Assembly (NCBI RefSeq): GCF_900106035.1
Contig: NZ_FNUC01000001.1
Span: forward strand, 62,001 to 126,000
Reading direction: 5' to 3'
Source: Jiangella alba
Lineage (GTDB): Bacteria; Actinomycetota; Actinomycetes; Jiangellales; Jiangellaceae
DNA: 64,000 bases
Below, one piece after another: positions 39,903-51,318 of this stretch. Both the position numbers and the translations under genes were made by a program. The stretch's first letter is position 1. Each line of letters opens with the position of its first letter. The notes under the pieces are model-generated. The model searched no databases. It was not told the DNA's origin and worked only from the letters and a program-made list of their open reading frames with translations.

Positions 39903-40907
39903 TCAGAGCCAGCCGCTGCGGCGCAGCTTGCGATAGAGCAACAGACACGCGCCTATCATGACGCCCACGGCCAGCGGATAGCCGAAGGTCCAGTGCAGTT
40001 CGGGCACGTGGTCGAAGTTCATGCCGTACACCCCGGCGATCATCGTCGGGACGGCCACGATCGCGGCCCACGCCGAGATCTTGCGCAGGTCGACGTTCTG
40101 CTGCATGGTCACCAGCGACAGGTTGGCCGCCAGCACGCCCGTCAGCAGTTCGTTCTGCGCCTCCACCATGCGGTCGACGCGCAGCAGGTGGTCGAGGATG
40201 TCGCGGAAGTACTCGCTCAGGCCGGCGCACAGCGCCACGCGGCCCCGGGTGAGGTCCTCCATGACCGGCACCAGCGGGTCCACGGCGATGCGGAACTGCA
40301 GGACCTGCCGCTTCAGCGAGTAGATCGCCTCGGTGGCGTCGGCGGCGCCGGGCTGGAACACCAGCCGCTCGGTCTCGATGACGTCCGCCTCGACCTGCCG
40401 GGCCAGCCGCGTGTAGCTGTCGGCGATGAGGTCGCTGACGGCGTACAGCACCCCGGCCGGTCCCGCGTCGAGCAGCCACTTCTCCGACTCGACGCGGTGG
40501 CGGACGGTGTCGAGCGGGTTGATGGCGCCGTGCCTGACGGTGATCACGAAGTCGTCGCCGATGAACATCATGATCTCGCCGACGTCGAGCGTGGCGGCGT
40601 CGGAGCGGTGCTCGAGCGTCTTGAACACGGCGAAGACGGTGTCGCCGTACAGCTCCAGCTTCGGCCGCTGGTGCGCGTTGACGGCGTCGTCGACGGCGAG
40701 CGGGTGCAGCTTCAGCTCGTCGACGATGAGGTCGAACTCCTCGTGCGCCGGCTCGAACAGGCCGATCCACAGGAAGCAGTCGCCGCGCGCCTTCGCCCGC
40801 TCGAACGGCTCGCTGATGTCGCCGTCGATCTCCTCGCGCTCGCCGTCGCGATAGACGGCCTTGTCCACGATCACGTCCTCGATTCCAGCACGGCCGCGGC
40901 GCCTCAT
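39903..40907 (-). CDS. CorA-family magnesium/cobalt transporter
   Basis: The 334-residue CorA-type channel protein has a large cytoplasmic N-terminal domain (1-270) followed by two C-terminal membrane helices. The signature YGMNF (294-298) closes the first helix, preceded by ISAWAAIVAVPTMIAGV. A second helix LAVGVMIGACLLLYRK and a basic tail end the protein. The negatively charged loop between helices is short (DHVPELHW). ATG 40907 is chosen; a longer start at 41027 would overlap the divergent membrane protein gene. Confidence 0.93.
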   Translation of the reverse strand: MRRRGRAGIEDVIVDKAVYRDGEREEIDGDISEPFERAKARGDCFLWIGLFEPAHEEFDLIVDELKLHPLAVDDAVNAHQRPKLELYGDTVFAVFKTLEHRSDAATLDVGEIMMFIGDDFVITVRHGAINPLDTVRHRVESEKWLLDAGPAGVLYAVSDLIADSYTRLARQVEADVIETERLVFQPGAADATEAIYSLKRQVLQFRIAVDPLVPVMEDLTRGRVALCAGLSEYFRDILDHLLRVDRMVEAQNELLTGVLAANLSLVTMQQNVDLRKISAWAAIVAVPTMIAGVYGMNFDHVPELHWTFGYPLAVGVMIGACLLLYRKLRRSGWL

Positions 40908-41008
40908 CCGGCCGCCAGGCGTCAAGAAAGCGTTGAGATTCGCGCGTGCGGCGTCAGGAACCCGTGGGGAGCGCCGCCCTCCGCCGTGGCGTGGCGGAGC
41001 CTGGGCCG

Positions 41009-41367
41009 GTGACCGACTCCCCCGCACCGTTCGTCGCCCGGGCCGCCGGCTGGCCGCTGGAGGTCGTGCTGGCCGTCGGGTACGCCGTCCTGGCCGCCGG
41101 CGGCTGCGCGGCCGCGCTCGCCGTCCCCGCCGCGCACGGCGACGTCCGCGTGGGGCTCATGGTGATCGCCGTCGGGGTGTACGCGGCCTGGGCGGCGCAC
41201 CTGGTGGCGGCACTGTGCATCGCGGCCGTCGGCTGGTGCGTCGCGACGGCGTTCCTGCTGGGCAACGGCGGCGCGCTGGCCCTGGACGGCGCACCGGCGG
41301 CGCTGCGGCTGGCCGCGCTGCTGGCGGCCGCCGTGGCGGGGTCCGGGATCGCCTGGGCGGCCCGGTC

Positions 41368-41386
<19 letters not shown>
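41009..41386 (+). CDS. Small integral membrane protein of unknown function
   Basis: The protein has 125 residues with three to four hydrophobic helices (LEVVLAVGYAVLAAGGCAAALAV, VGLMVIAVGVYAAWAAHLVAALCIAAVGW and others). No family was recognised. GTG 41009 is chosen, with GGAG 14 nt upstream. It is divergent from the corA-like gene and its 3' end overlaps recG by 19 bp on the opposite strand. Existence as a protein rests on helix pattern and codon bias. Confidence 0.6.
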
Positions 41387-43550
<2,164 letters not shown>

Positions 43551-43554
<4 letters not shown>

Positions 43555-45161
43555 TCGACTCCGAGCAGTAGCGGGTAGCGGGGTTGACCGCCGCGGTAGA
43601 CGACGGTGTCGGCTTCGGGGTGGCCGCGGCGGACCGCGCGGGCGACACCGTCGGCGAGGCCTTCTCCGGCGGCGTCGCCGGTGACGACGGTGACCAGCTC
43701 GCCCCCTGCCGCGAGCATACGGGCGACCACCTCGGTGGCCACCTCCAGCAGGTCGGCGCCGATCACCGCGAAGTCGCCGTCGACGACTCCGAGCACGTCA
43801 CCCGGTTCGCACCGGCCGGCCATCGTCACGGCCTGCTTCGCGGCGATGGTGACGGCGCCGTGGCGGGTCTGGCCCGCGGCGGCCGTCATCGCGACGACGT
43901 CGGCGTCGAAGGCGCGGTGCGGCTCGTGGACGGCGAGCGCGGCGAGGCCCTGGACCTGCGCGACCGTCGGGATGACGGCCGCCCTCCGGCCGTGGGTGCG
44001 CAGCTCCGCGGCGGCGGCCTCGGCCACCGGGACGGCGTCGCGCTCGTTCGGCAGGATGACGACGTCGCCCGTGCGGGTGGCGTCGCCGCGGTCGACGGCG
44101 GACAGCATCTCGCCGGTGGACGGCCGGTGCCCCGTCGCCGTCGCGACGACGACCGCTCCGGCCTCGGCGAACAGCTCGGCCAGCCCGTCGCCCGCGGCGA
44201 ACGCGACGACGACCCGCTGCTGGGCCGTCGCCGGCGGGTGGTGCTGGACGGGCAGGTAGGTGACGCTGATGCGGTGCGGCCGGCCGGCGGTGATGCCCGC
44301 CTCGATGGCCGCGCCCGCGTCGTCGGTGTGGACGTGCACGTTCCACTCGTCGCCGGCGCCGCTGACGACCAGCGAGTCGCCGATGCCGGCGAGAGTCCGC
44401 TTGAGCGGGTCGATCCGCTCCTGTGGGGCGTCGAGGAGGTACATGACCTCGTAGGCAGGGCCCGTGGTCTCTTGTGCGCTCGGGAGCGCAGGGGCGGGGA
44501 CGGTGTGGGTGCCGACCGTGCGCGGGCGGGGCAGCGGCCGCCGTCCGGTCAGCACGGTGTCGAACGCGTCCAGCAGCACCGTCAGCCCCCGCCCGCCCGC
44601 GTCGACGACGCCCGCCCGGCGCAGCACGTCCAGCTGGGCGGGGGTCCGGTCGAGGGCCTCGTGGGCGGCGGCGGCCGCGGCGAGGGCGACGGCGGGGAGG
44701 GTGGGGTCCGGTGCCTCGGCGCGGCGCAGTGCGGCGTCGGCGGCGGCGCGGGCCACGCTGAGGATGGTGCCCTCGACGGGCTCGGCGACGGCTCGGCGTG
44801 CCTCGTCGGCCGCTCGGTCCAGGCCGTCGGCGAGCGCTCGTCCGTCCGCGAGCGTCGTCCCCTCCCGCCCCAGCACGTCGGCGACGCCGCGCAGCATCTG
44901 CGCGACGATGATGCCGGAGTTGCCGCGGGCGCCCATGAGCGCTCCGCGCGCCGCCGCCTCGGCCGTGGCCGCCAGCGTCGGCTCGGCATCCTCGGCGTGC
45001 TGGAGCGCGGCCTCCATGGTGAGGTACAGGTTGGTTCCCGTGTCGCCGTCCGGCACCGGATACACGTTCAGCGCGTCGATCTCTTCACGGGCCGCCGCGA
45101 GCGCGTCCAGGCCGGCGCGACACCAGCGCAGCACGATCTCAGCGTCGGGAACCGGTGGCAC
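43551..45161 (-). CDS. DAK2/DhaL-domain kinase-like protein (FakA-like)
   Basis: The 536-residue protein has an N-terminal DhaL-type ATP-binding domain (about 5-205) with [37 protein letters not shown] and [17 protein letters not shown]. The C-terminal region (about 235-530) resembles the DAK1/FakA tail. FakA phosphorylates fatty acids bound to FakB in firmicutes; the actinobacterial homologue next to recG is usually not characterised. It starts at GTG 45161, divergent from rpmB, and is coupled to recG. Confidence 0.9.
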
Positions 45162-45185
45162 CCGGCGAGACTACCCCGCGCCGGT

Positions 45186-45215
45186 TTGTTATCTGGCGCG
45201 GCGGCCCGGTACGCT
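45186..45215 (+). promoter_or_regulatory. Predicted rpmB promoter
   Basis: TTGTTA (45186-45191) and TACGCT (45210-45215) are separated by 18 nt on the plus strand, 80 nt upstream of the rpmB start. The pair fits a sigma-70-type promoter between the divergent genes. Confidence 0.4.
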
Positions 45216-45295
45216 GGGGCGGTTGTTCGCGCCGGGTGTGCTGGTGCGGGCACGTTGACCGTTGTCTTCCATCATCCGTCTCAGTAGGAGTCTCC

Positions 45296-45484
45296 GTGGC
45301 TGCCACCTGCGATGTCTGCGGCAAGGGCCCGGGCTTCGGCAACTCGATCTCGCACTCGCACCGCCGGACCCCGCGTCGCTGGAACCCGAACATCCAGACC
45401 GTGCGGACGGTCGTCGGGGGCACCCCCAAGCGGCTGAACGTCTGCACCTCGTGCCTCAAGGCCGGCAAAGTCGCGCGCCGCTGA
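45296..45484 (+). CDS. rpmB: Ribosomal protein L28
   Basis: The 62-residue large-subunit protein begins (V/M)[24 protein letters not shown], diagnostic of L28. Cys pairs C5/C8 and C50/C53 make it the zinc-binding (C+) form, so a C- paralogue elsewhere would be possible under zinc control. GTG 45296 has AGGAG 5 nt upstream. A strong terminator follows at 45504-45531. Confidence 0.97.
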   Translation: MAATCDVCGKGPGFGNSISHSHRRTPRRWNPNIQTVRTVVGGTPKRLNVCTSCLKAGKVARR

Positions 45485-45503
45485 CGCTTGCCTGAACGAC
45501 CAT

Positions 45504-45531
45504 GAACCGCTCCCCTGGTGGGGGGCGGTTC
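45504..45531 (+). terminator. rpmB terminator
   Basis: A 12-bp stem (45504-45515 with 45520-45531, one G-T pair) with a TGGT loop is followed by a T/G-rich tract. It lies 20 nt after the rpmB stop codon, a textbook intrinsic terminator. Confidence 0.8.
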
Positions 45532-46054
45532 GTTGTCGTGTGTTGGGTTTCTCGGTTCGCCGGGCGTCCGTCGGCTTGGTTCTCACCGCTGACCTGCCCC
45601 CTGCTGCTTTCCATGGTCGGGGGCCCGGCCAAAGAATGGGCCCCGGCCCCCTGCTCGCTGCGCTCCTGGTCCGCTGGCCGCTCACTGGCCGTGGGTGGAG
45701 TTCTTGGCTACCGACTCCGCTCGGGTCGTCCTTCGCTGGCCGGCGCTGCTCCAGGATCATCCAGGTTTTGGGGCGTGATAGCACCCCAAAACCTGGATGA
45801 TCCTGGTGCGGGAGCTGGGTGACGGTCGCCCAGCGGCACGCGACGGGGCGTGGAAGGCGGCGCGGGCCCGAGGACGCCGGCGCTGCGCAAGCGCCGCGCG
45901 GTGTTGCGTCGTGGTAGGTCGACCCCTCCCGGCCCGGGTGGGGCCCACCCTACGGGCGGGCACCGACAACGTCGCGCCGCGAACGCTGGCGCGCTGGCGC
46001 CAGCACGCCGGGCGGCCGTCGGGATGCCGCCTGGCGAAGCGCCGCCGTCGACGG
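45532..46054. other. Non-coding gap between rpmB and thiL
   Basis: No convincing gene is seen on either strand; apparent open frames lack ribosome sites and protein-like composition. The gap holds a GGGGGCC/GGCCCCC self-complementary patch around 45620-45655 and the perfect palindrome at 45751-45806. The remainder is G+C-rich filler with weak dyads. It separates convergent transcription units. Confidence 0.6.
45751..45806. repeat. Perfect 23-bp-arm palindrome
   Basis: Arms 45751-45773 and 45784-45806 are exact reverse complements of 23 bases, separated by a 10-nt loop. The arm reads CCAGGATCATCCAGG then TTTTGGGG. Such a long perfect dyad looks like a REP/MITE-type element or a very strong bidirectional terminator. 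No coding role is seen. Confidence 0.85.
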
Positions 46055-47005
46055 TCAGGGGCCGGCGAAGTGGTCGTGGCCTCCGGGCGCCGCGTACTCC
46101 GCACCATCGACGGTCACGCCGGAGCCGGCGGAGACAGCGCCGATGACCGTCCACCGGTCGGGCAGCTCGGCCCCCGCGGGGAACGTCGCCACCAAAGCGT
46201 TGTCGTCGCCGCCGGTGAGGACCCAGGTGAGCGGGTCGGCGCCCAGCGCGGACGCCACCTCGCGCAGCGGCGCGGCCACGTCGAGCGTGGCGGGGTCGAC
46301 GTCGATGGCGACGGAGCTCGCGGCGGCCACGTGGCCGAGGTCGCCCAGCAGGCCGTCGCTCACGTCGCACATCGCGGTGGCGCCGAGGGCAGCGGCCTCC
46401 GCACCGGCGCCGTACGGGACCTGGGGCCGCCGGTGCGCCTCGACCACCAGGCGCGGCGTGCGGAACCCGCGGCTCAGCACCTGGAAGCCGGCCTCCGCCC
46501 AGCCGAGCCGCCCGCACACCGCGACGACGTCGCCCGGCCGGGCGCCGGAACGGGTGACGGGCGTGGCACCGGAGAGCGTGCCCAGCGCCGTCACCGACAC
46601 GACGACCAGCGGCGAGCGCACGACGTCACCCCCGACGACGGAGGCGCCGACCAGGGCGGCCTCCTCGGCCAGGCCGGCGGAGAGCGCGACCGCCCACGCC
46701 GACGGGAGGTCGGCCGGGAGGCCCAGGCCCACCACGAGGGAGGTGGGCCGGGCGCCCATCGCCTCGATGTCGGACAGGTTCTGCGCGGCCGCCTTGTGAC
46801 CGACGTCGGAGGGGTCGGACCAGTCGCGGCGGAAGTGCCGGTTCTCCACCAGCAGATCGGTCGTCACCACGACGCGGCCGTCGGGCGCCGCGACCACGGC
46901 GGAGTCGTCGCCGGGGCCGAGGAGGACGTCCTGGCCCTGCGGCAGCCGTGCGGTCACGGCGCCGATGAGGCCGAACTCTCCCAGCTCGCCAACGCTGTCG
47001 GGCAT
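46055..47005 (-). CDS. thiL: Thiamine-monophosphate kinase
   Basis: The 316-residue enzyme phosphorylates thiamine monophosphate to thiamine pyrophosphate using ATP. ThiL/PurM-fold motifs are present: LGPGDDSAVVAAPDGRVVVTTDLLVENRHF near 34-63, then the KAAAQNLSDIEAMGARP segment and the ATCDVSDGLLGDLGH-like motif (CDVSDGLLGDL). ATG 47005 has GGGAG 8 nt upstream; longer extensions have no ribosome site. It is divergent from the Lrp-type gene at 47091. Confidence 0.95.
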   Translation of the reverse strand: MPDSVGELGEFGLIGAVTARLPQGQDVLLGPGDDSAVVAAPDGRVVVTTDLLVENRHFRRDWSDPSDVGHKAAAQNLSDIEAMGARPTSLVVGLGLPADLPSAWAVALSAGLAEEAALVGASVVGGDVVRSPLVVVSVTALGTLSGATPVTRSGARPGDVVAVCGRLGWAEAGFQVLSRGFRTPRLVVEAHRRPQVPYGAGAEAAALGATAMCDVSDGLLGDLGHVAAASSVAIDVDPATLDVAAPLREVASALGADPLTWVLTGGDDNALVATFPAGAELPDRWTVIGAVSAGSGVTVDGAEYAAPGGHDHFAGP

Positions 47006-47090
47006 TCTCTGCGCTCCCTCTTCTCCCGCACGTTTCCTCGACCAGATAGGTTGACCCCTTCGCACACAACACGCGTGGGAGGGCAAACCC

Positions 47091-47327
47091 GTGGTCGTAC
47101 AGGCTTACATCCTGATCCAGACCGAGGTGGGCAAGGCCGCCGAGGTCGCCCGGAAGATCTCCGAGATCGACGGCGTCACACTCGCCGAGGACGTCACCGG
47201 CCCGTATGACGTCATCGTGCGGGCCGAGGCCGGCAACGTCGACGATCTGGGGAAGCTCGTGGTCGCCCGTGTCCAGACGGTCGACGGCATCACCCGCACG
47301 CTCACGTGCCCAGTCGTCCACATCTGA
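47091..47327 (+). CDS. Stand-alone Lrp/AsnC ligand-binding (RAM) domain protein
   Basis: The 78-residue protein consists only of the RAM domain of Lrp/AsnC regulators, with VQAYILIQTEVGKAAEVARKISEIDGV and GPYDVIVRAEAGNVDDLGKLV. There is no HTH, so it does not bind DNA by itself. Such stand-alone RAM proteins sense amino acids and can form oligomers; the position next to thiL is conserved in actinobacteria. GTG 47091 has GGGAGG upstream. The next gene overlaps it by 22 nt. Confidence 0.92.
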   Translation: MVVQAYILIQTEVGKAAEVARKISEIDGVTLAEDVTGPYDVIVRAEAGNVDDLGKLVVARVQTVDGITRTLTCPVVHI

Positions 47328-47767
47328 CGCCGGCCGTCATCCTCCTCGCGACGGTGCTGGCCGGCTGCGGGTTCGGCGCCGTCGACGTCACGCCGCACGA
47401 ACCCGAGCCCGGCAGCGCGGACGTCTGCGCCGCCCTCCAGGACGCCCTCCCCGACACCGTCGACGACGCGATCGAGCGTGACGTCGACCCGTCCTCGGAG
47501 TACGTGGCCGCCTGGGGGCAGCCGGCGATCGTGCTGCGCTGCGGCGTCGCGATGCCTGCCTCCTACCGCCCGGACGCCCAGCTGTTCGACGTCGACGGCG
47601 TCGGCTGGCTGGCCGACGAGGGTGAGGGCGGCATCTTCTTCACCGCCGTCGACCGCGAGGTGCTGATCGAGGTCGCCGTGCCCGACGACTACGCGCCCGA
47701 GGCGAACGTGCTGACCGACCTCGCGACGGCGATCCTCGACACCGACCCGGAGCGCGGCCTGCGCTAG
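47306..47767 (+). CDS. DUF3515-like lipoprotein
   Basis: The 153-residue predicted lipoprotein has signal peptide residues 1-20 ending in the lipobox LAGC (Cys about 21). The mature part has VCAALQDALPDTVDDAIERDVDP and VLRCGVAMPASYRP, matching DUF3515 proteins that sit beside thiL and the Lrp-type gene in actinobacteria. Conserved Cys residues may form a disulfide. GTG 47306 lies inside the Lrp-type gene. Role unknown; the conserved neighbourhood suggests a cell-envelope function. Confidence 0.88.
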   Translation: MPSRPHLTPAVILLATVLAGCGFGAVDVTPHEPEPGSADVCAALQDALPDTVDDAIERDVDPSSEYVAAWGQPAIVLRCGVAMPASYRPDAQLFDVDGVGWLADEGEGGIFFTAVDREVLIEVAVPDDYAPEANVLTDLATAILDTDPERGLR

Positions 47768-47776
47768 CGTCGGACG

Positions 47777-48283
47777 ATGCCCACCACCCTGACGACGGAC
47801 CGCCTCACCCTGCGCCCGATCGAGCCGCGCGACGCCGACGCGTTCGCGGCGATGAACGCCGACCCCGCCGTCATGGAGCACTTCACCACCGGCCCGCTCG
47901 ACCGCGCCGCGTCCGACGGCATGCTGGCGAAGATGCGCGACGGTCACCTGCGCGACGGCTACGGCCTGGCCGCGGTGGAACGGACCGCCGACGGCGCGTT
48001 CCTCGGCTTCACCGGCATCCACCGCCACTACTGGTACCCCGACGACGTCGAGATCGGCTGGCGGCTCGCGCCGCACGCGTGGGGGCACGGCTACGCCACC
48101 GAGGCCGCGACAGCGTGGATGGAGCACGCGTTCGGCGAGCTGGGCCTGCCGCGGCTGATCTCCATCACGATCCCGGCCAACACGAGGTCGATCGCCGTCA
48201 TGCGCCGCCTCGGCTTCACGCTCTGGGAGGAGACGACGCACGAGGGCCTGGGCGTCGTGGTGTACGCGCGCAACGCGGCCTAG
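47777..48283 (+). CDS. GNAT-family N-acetyltransferase (RimJ/RimL type)
   Basis: The 168-residue acetyltransferase uses acetyl-CoA. The N-terminus MPTTLTTDRLTLRPIEPRDADAFAAM matches the Acetyltransf_3 group, which includes ribosomal-protein acetylases and other small-molecule enzymes. The CoA-binding loop lies in DDVEIGWRLAPHAWGHGYATEAATAWMEHAF (about 94-124). The gene ends 3 bp inside the convergent ddl end. The substrate is unknown. Confidence 0.92.
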   Translation: MPTTLTTDRLTLRPIEPRDADAFAAMNADPAVMEHFTTGPLDRAASDGMLAKMRDGHLRDGYGLAAVERTADGAFLGFTGIHRHYWYPDDVEIGWRLAPHAWGHGYATEAATAWMEHAFGELGLPRLISITIPANTRSIAVMRRLGFTLWEETTHEGLGVVVYARNAA

Positions 48284-49392
48284 CGCAGACCGGTGGGACG
48301 GCGCAGGGCGGTGTCGACGAGGCGGTCGACCAGCGACGGGTAGTCGATGCCGGTCTTCGCCCACAGCTGCGGGAACATCGACGTCGGGGTGAAGCCTGGC
48401 ATCGTGTTCAGCTCGTTCACGACGAGCGAGCCGTCGTCGCGGAGGAAGAAGTCGACGCGGGCGAGGCTCTCGCAGGACAGCGCCTGGAACGCGTCGATGG
48501 ACATCCGCCGCACCCGCTCGGCGACGTCGGCCGGGAGGTCGGCGGGGATGTCGAGCGACACGTCGTCGCCGGGCAGGTACTTGGCCTCGAAGTCGTACAG
48601 CTCGTGCCCGGCGCCGAGGCGGATCTCGCCGACGACGCTCGCCTCGGGCTCGCCGCCGCCCTGGCCCTCGAGCACGCCGCACTCGACCTCGCGGCCGGTG
48701 ACGGCCTCCTCGACCAGCACCTTGGGGTCGTGCTCGCGGGCGGCGAGCACCGCGGCCTCCAGCTCGGCGGCGTCGCGGGCCTTGCTGACGCCCATGCTCG
48801 ACCCGGCGCGGGCCGGCTTGACGAACACCGGGTAGCCGAACGCCTCGGCCTCGGCGATGACGCGGTCGCGCTGCGGCTCCCACGCCGACGGGCGCACCAG
48901 GACGTGCCGGGTGACGGGCAGCCCGGCGCCGGCCAGCAGCAGCTTCATGACGTGCTTGTCCATGCCGACGGCCGAGGCCAGCACACCCGACCCGACGTAG
49001 CGGACGTCGGCCAGCTCGAGCAGCCCCTGAATGGTGCCGTCCTCGCCGTACGGGCCGTGCAGCAGCGGGAACACGACGTCGACGGTGCCCAGCGCGTGCG
49101 GGACCTCGCCCGGCGACTGCACCGCCAGCTCGCCCCGTCCGGGCAGCACGACGGTGCCGCCCTCGTCGTCGACGTGCGGCATGGCGTGGCCCTTGATGGC
49201 CAGGTGGGCGGGGTCGGCGGAGGTCAACACCCAGCGGCCGGACGTCGTGATGCCGATCGGCAGCACGTCGTACCGGCGCGGGTCGAGCGCGGCCAGCACG
49301 CCCCCGGCCGTGACGCACGAGATCTCGTGCTCGGAGCTACGGCCGCCGAAGACGACGGCGACTCTGATGCGACGGTCCTGCGAGTAGTTCAC
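48280..49392 (-). CDS. ddl: D-alanine--D-alanine ligase
   Basis: The 370-residue ATP-grasp enzyme makes the D-Ala-D-Ala dipeptide of peptidoglycan. It starts RIRVAVVFGGRSSEHEISCVTA, typical of Ddl. ATP-grasp motifs include VFPLLHGPYGEDGTIQGLLE (substrate loop), YPVFVKPARAGSSMGVSK and VVNELNTMPGFTPTSMFP (metal-binding end). GTG 49392 is the start. It is followed by gpsA upstream on the same strand with a 19-bp gap, a conserved actinobacterial order. Confidence 0.97.
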   Translation of the reverse strand: MNYSQDRRIRVAVVFGGRSSEHEISCVTAGGVLAALDPRRYDVLPIGITTSGRWVLTSADPAHLAIKGHAMPHVDDEGGTVVLPGRGELAVQSPGEVPHALGTVDVVFPLLHGPYGEDGTIQGLLELADVRYVGSGVLASAVGMDKHVMKLLLAGAGLPVTRHVLVRPSAWEPQRDRVIAEAEAFGYPVFVKPARAGSSMGVSKARDAAELEAAVLAAREHDPKVLVEEAVTGREVECGVLEGQGGGEPEASVVGEIRLGAGHELYDFEAKYLPGDDVSLDIPADLPADVAERVRRMSIDAFQALSCESLARVDFFLRDDGSLVVNELNTMPGFTPTSMFPQLWAKTGIDYPSLVDRLVDTALRRPTGLR

Positions 49393-49411
49393 CGCGCCGA
49401 CCCTACCGTCC

Positions 49412-50419
49412 TCAATGCCCGTGTCGTTCGGGCTTGGCCGACCGGGACAGCAGCGACCCCACCATCTCGGCCGGTGTGAGCTCGCCCCGGACCACCCCGG
49501 TGACGTGCTGGACGATCGGCATGTCGACGCCGTGGCGGCCGGCGAGGTCGAGGATCGACTCGCACGACTTGACCCCCTCGGCGACCTGCCGGGTGCCGGC
49601 GACGATCTCGGCGACCGTCTTGCCGCGGCCCAGCTGCTCGCCGAACGAGCGGTTGCGCGACAGCGGCGACATGCAGGTGGCGGCGAGGTCGCCGAGCCCG
49701 GCCAGTCCGGAGAACGTGTACGCGTCGGCGCCGAGCGCGGCGCCCAGCCGCGCGGTCTCGGCCAGCCCCCGCGTGATGACGCTGGCTCGGGCGTTGTCGC
49801 CGAAGCCGAGACCGGCGGCGATGCCGACGGCCAGCGCGATGACGTTCTTCACCGCGCCGCCCAGCTCCGCCCCGACGAGGTCGTGGTTGGTGTACGGGCG
49901 GAAGTGCGGCGAGTGGCAGGCCCGCTGGATGGCCTTCGCGAGGTCGTCGTCGGCCGCGGCGACGACGCTGGCGGCGGGCTGGCGCTGGGCGATCTCGCGA
50001 GCGAGGTTGGGTCCGGAGACGGCGGCGATGCGGCCGGGCCCGGCGCCGGTGACGTCGTCGATGACCTCGCTCATCCGCTTCGCCGTGCCGAGCTCGACCC
50101 CCTTCATCAGGCTGACCAGCGCCGCGGACGACGGCAGCGCCGGCGCCCACTCGGACAGGTTGTCGCGCAGCGACTGCGACGGCACCGCCAGCACGACGAG
50201 GTCGGTGCCGTGCGCGGCCTCGGCGGGGTCGTGGGTGGCCCGGATCGCCGGCGGCAGCCCGACGCCGGGCAGGTAGTCGGGGTTGGTGTGGGTGGCGTTG
50301 ATGGCGTCGCACAACTCCGGGCGGCGGCCCCAGATGGTGACGTCGGCGCCGGCGTCGGCGAGCACGAGCGCGAACGCCGTCCCCCACGAGCCGGCCCCGA
50401 AGACGGCGGCGCGGGTCAC
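49412..50419 (-). CDS. gpsA: Glycerol-3-phosphate dehydrogenase [NAD(P)+]
   Basis: The 335-residue enzyme reduces dihydroxyacetone phosphate to sn-glycerol 3-phosphate for phospholipid synthesis. The Rossmann motif is FGAGSWGTAFALVLADAG (6-23). The catalytic region has a conserved Lys (GAVKNVIALAVGIAAGLG, about 190) and SGLAGLGDLAATCMSPLSRNR. GTG 50419 overlaps the plsC-like gene by 4 nt, so the acyltransferase and dehydrogenase are co-translated. Confidence 0.96.
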   Translation of the reverse strand: MTRAAVFGAGSWGTAFALVLADAGADVTIWGRRPELCDAINATHTNPDYLPGVGLPPAIRATHDPAEAAHGTDLVVLAVPSQSLRDNLSEWAPALPSSAALVSLMKGVELGTAKRMSEVIDDVTGAGPGRIAAVSGPNLAREIAQRQPAASVVAAADDDLAKAIQRACHSPHFRPYTNHDLVGAELGGAVKNVIALAVGIAAGLGFGDNARASVITRGLAETARLGAALGADAYTFSGLAGLGDLAATCMSPLSRNRSFGEQLGRGKTVAEIVAGTRQVAEGVKSCESILDLAGRHGVDMPIVQHVTGVVRGELTPAEMVGSLLSRSAKPERHGH

Positions 50420-51204
50420 GGCTGCTCCTCCGGCTGCTCTTCCTGGGGCCGCTGCTTCGGGTCGCCGACCGGCGGCAGCCCGACCGCCTTGGGGTCGAAC
50501 CGCTCGGCCGGCGCGACCTCGCCGCGGATCTGCGCGAGCTGCGCGGTGATGGCCGCCATGATGCGGTCGGTGGCGATGCGCAGCACGGTGGAGTCGACCG
50601 GCCGGCCGCGCAGGTCGTCGAGCGGGATCGGCGGCCCGGCGACGACGGACATCGTCTTGCGCGGCAGCAGCCGGATGCGCTTGGAGTACGGCGCCAGCAC
50701 GTGGTTGGCGCCCCACTGCGCGACCGGGATGACGTCGCAGCCGGTCTCGAGCGCGACCCGCGCGGCGCCGGTCTTGCCGACCATCGGCCAGAGAGCGGGG
50801 TCGCGGGAGATGGTGCCCTCGGGGTAGATCGCGACCAGCTCGCCGGCCTTCACGGCGGCGACGGCGGCCCGGTACGCCTGCGAGGCGTCGCGCGACTCGC
50901 GGTAGACCGGGATCTGCCCCGCGGCCGTGATGAGCCGGCCGAACACCGGCACGCGGAACACGCCGGACTTCGCGAGGTACCGGGTGGCGCGGCCGTTGTC
51001 CCACAGGAAATGCGCGAACGACAGCGGGTCGAAGTGCGAGATGTGGTTCCCCGCGACGATCACCCCGGTGCCGCCCGGCGGAATGTTCTCGCCGCCGCGC
51101 CAGTTCTGCCGGGTGAAGGCCATGAGGAACGGACGGATCAGGGTTGCGATGAACTTGAACGCGAACCCCACCCCTGCCGGTCCGTTCGCACTCGGTCCCG
51201 CCAC
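50416..51204 (-). CDS. plsC: 1-acylglycerol-3-phosphate O-acyltransferase (PlsC-like)
   Basis: The 262-residue membrane-associated acyltransferase of phosphatidic acid synthesis has the catalytic NHxxxxD block (NHISHFD, 53-59), the second block with VYRESRD, and the EGTIS substrate motif (near 123-127). The C-terminus is a Glu/Gln-rich tail (QRPQEEQPEEQP). GTG 51204 has GGAGAGG 4 nt upstream. Overlap with gpsA supports a lipid-synthesis operon. Confidence 0.95.
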   Translation of the reverse strand: MAGPSANGPAGVGFAFKFIATLIRPFLMAFTRQNWRGGENIPPGGTGVIVAGNHISHFDPLSFAHFLWDNGRATRYLAKSGVFRVPVFGRLITAAGQIPVYRESRDASQAYRAAVAAVKAGELVAIYPEGTISRDPALWPMVGKTGAARVALETGCDVIPVAQWGANHVLAPYSKRIRLLPRKTMSVVAGPPIPLDDLRGRPVDSTVLRIATDRIMAAITAQLAQIRGEVAPAERFDPKAVGLPPVGDPKQRPQEEQPEEQP

Positions 51205-51318
51205 GTACCTCTCCCTCCGCCCACGTGAATGCCCGCAGACAGTGTCGCTCCACGGGGGTATGCGAGTCGAACCGGCCACCGGCGCGCCGCGCGCGCCGAT
51301 GCGCCAGACTGGATCCCG

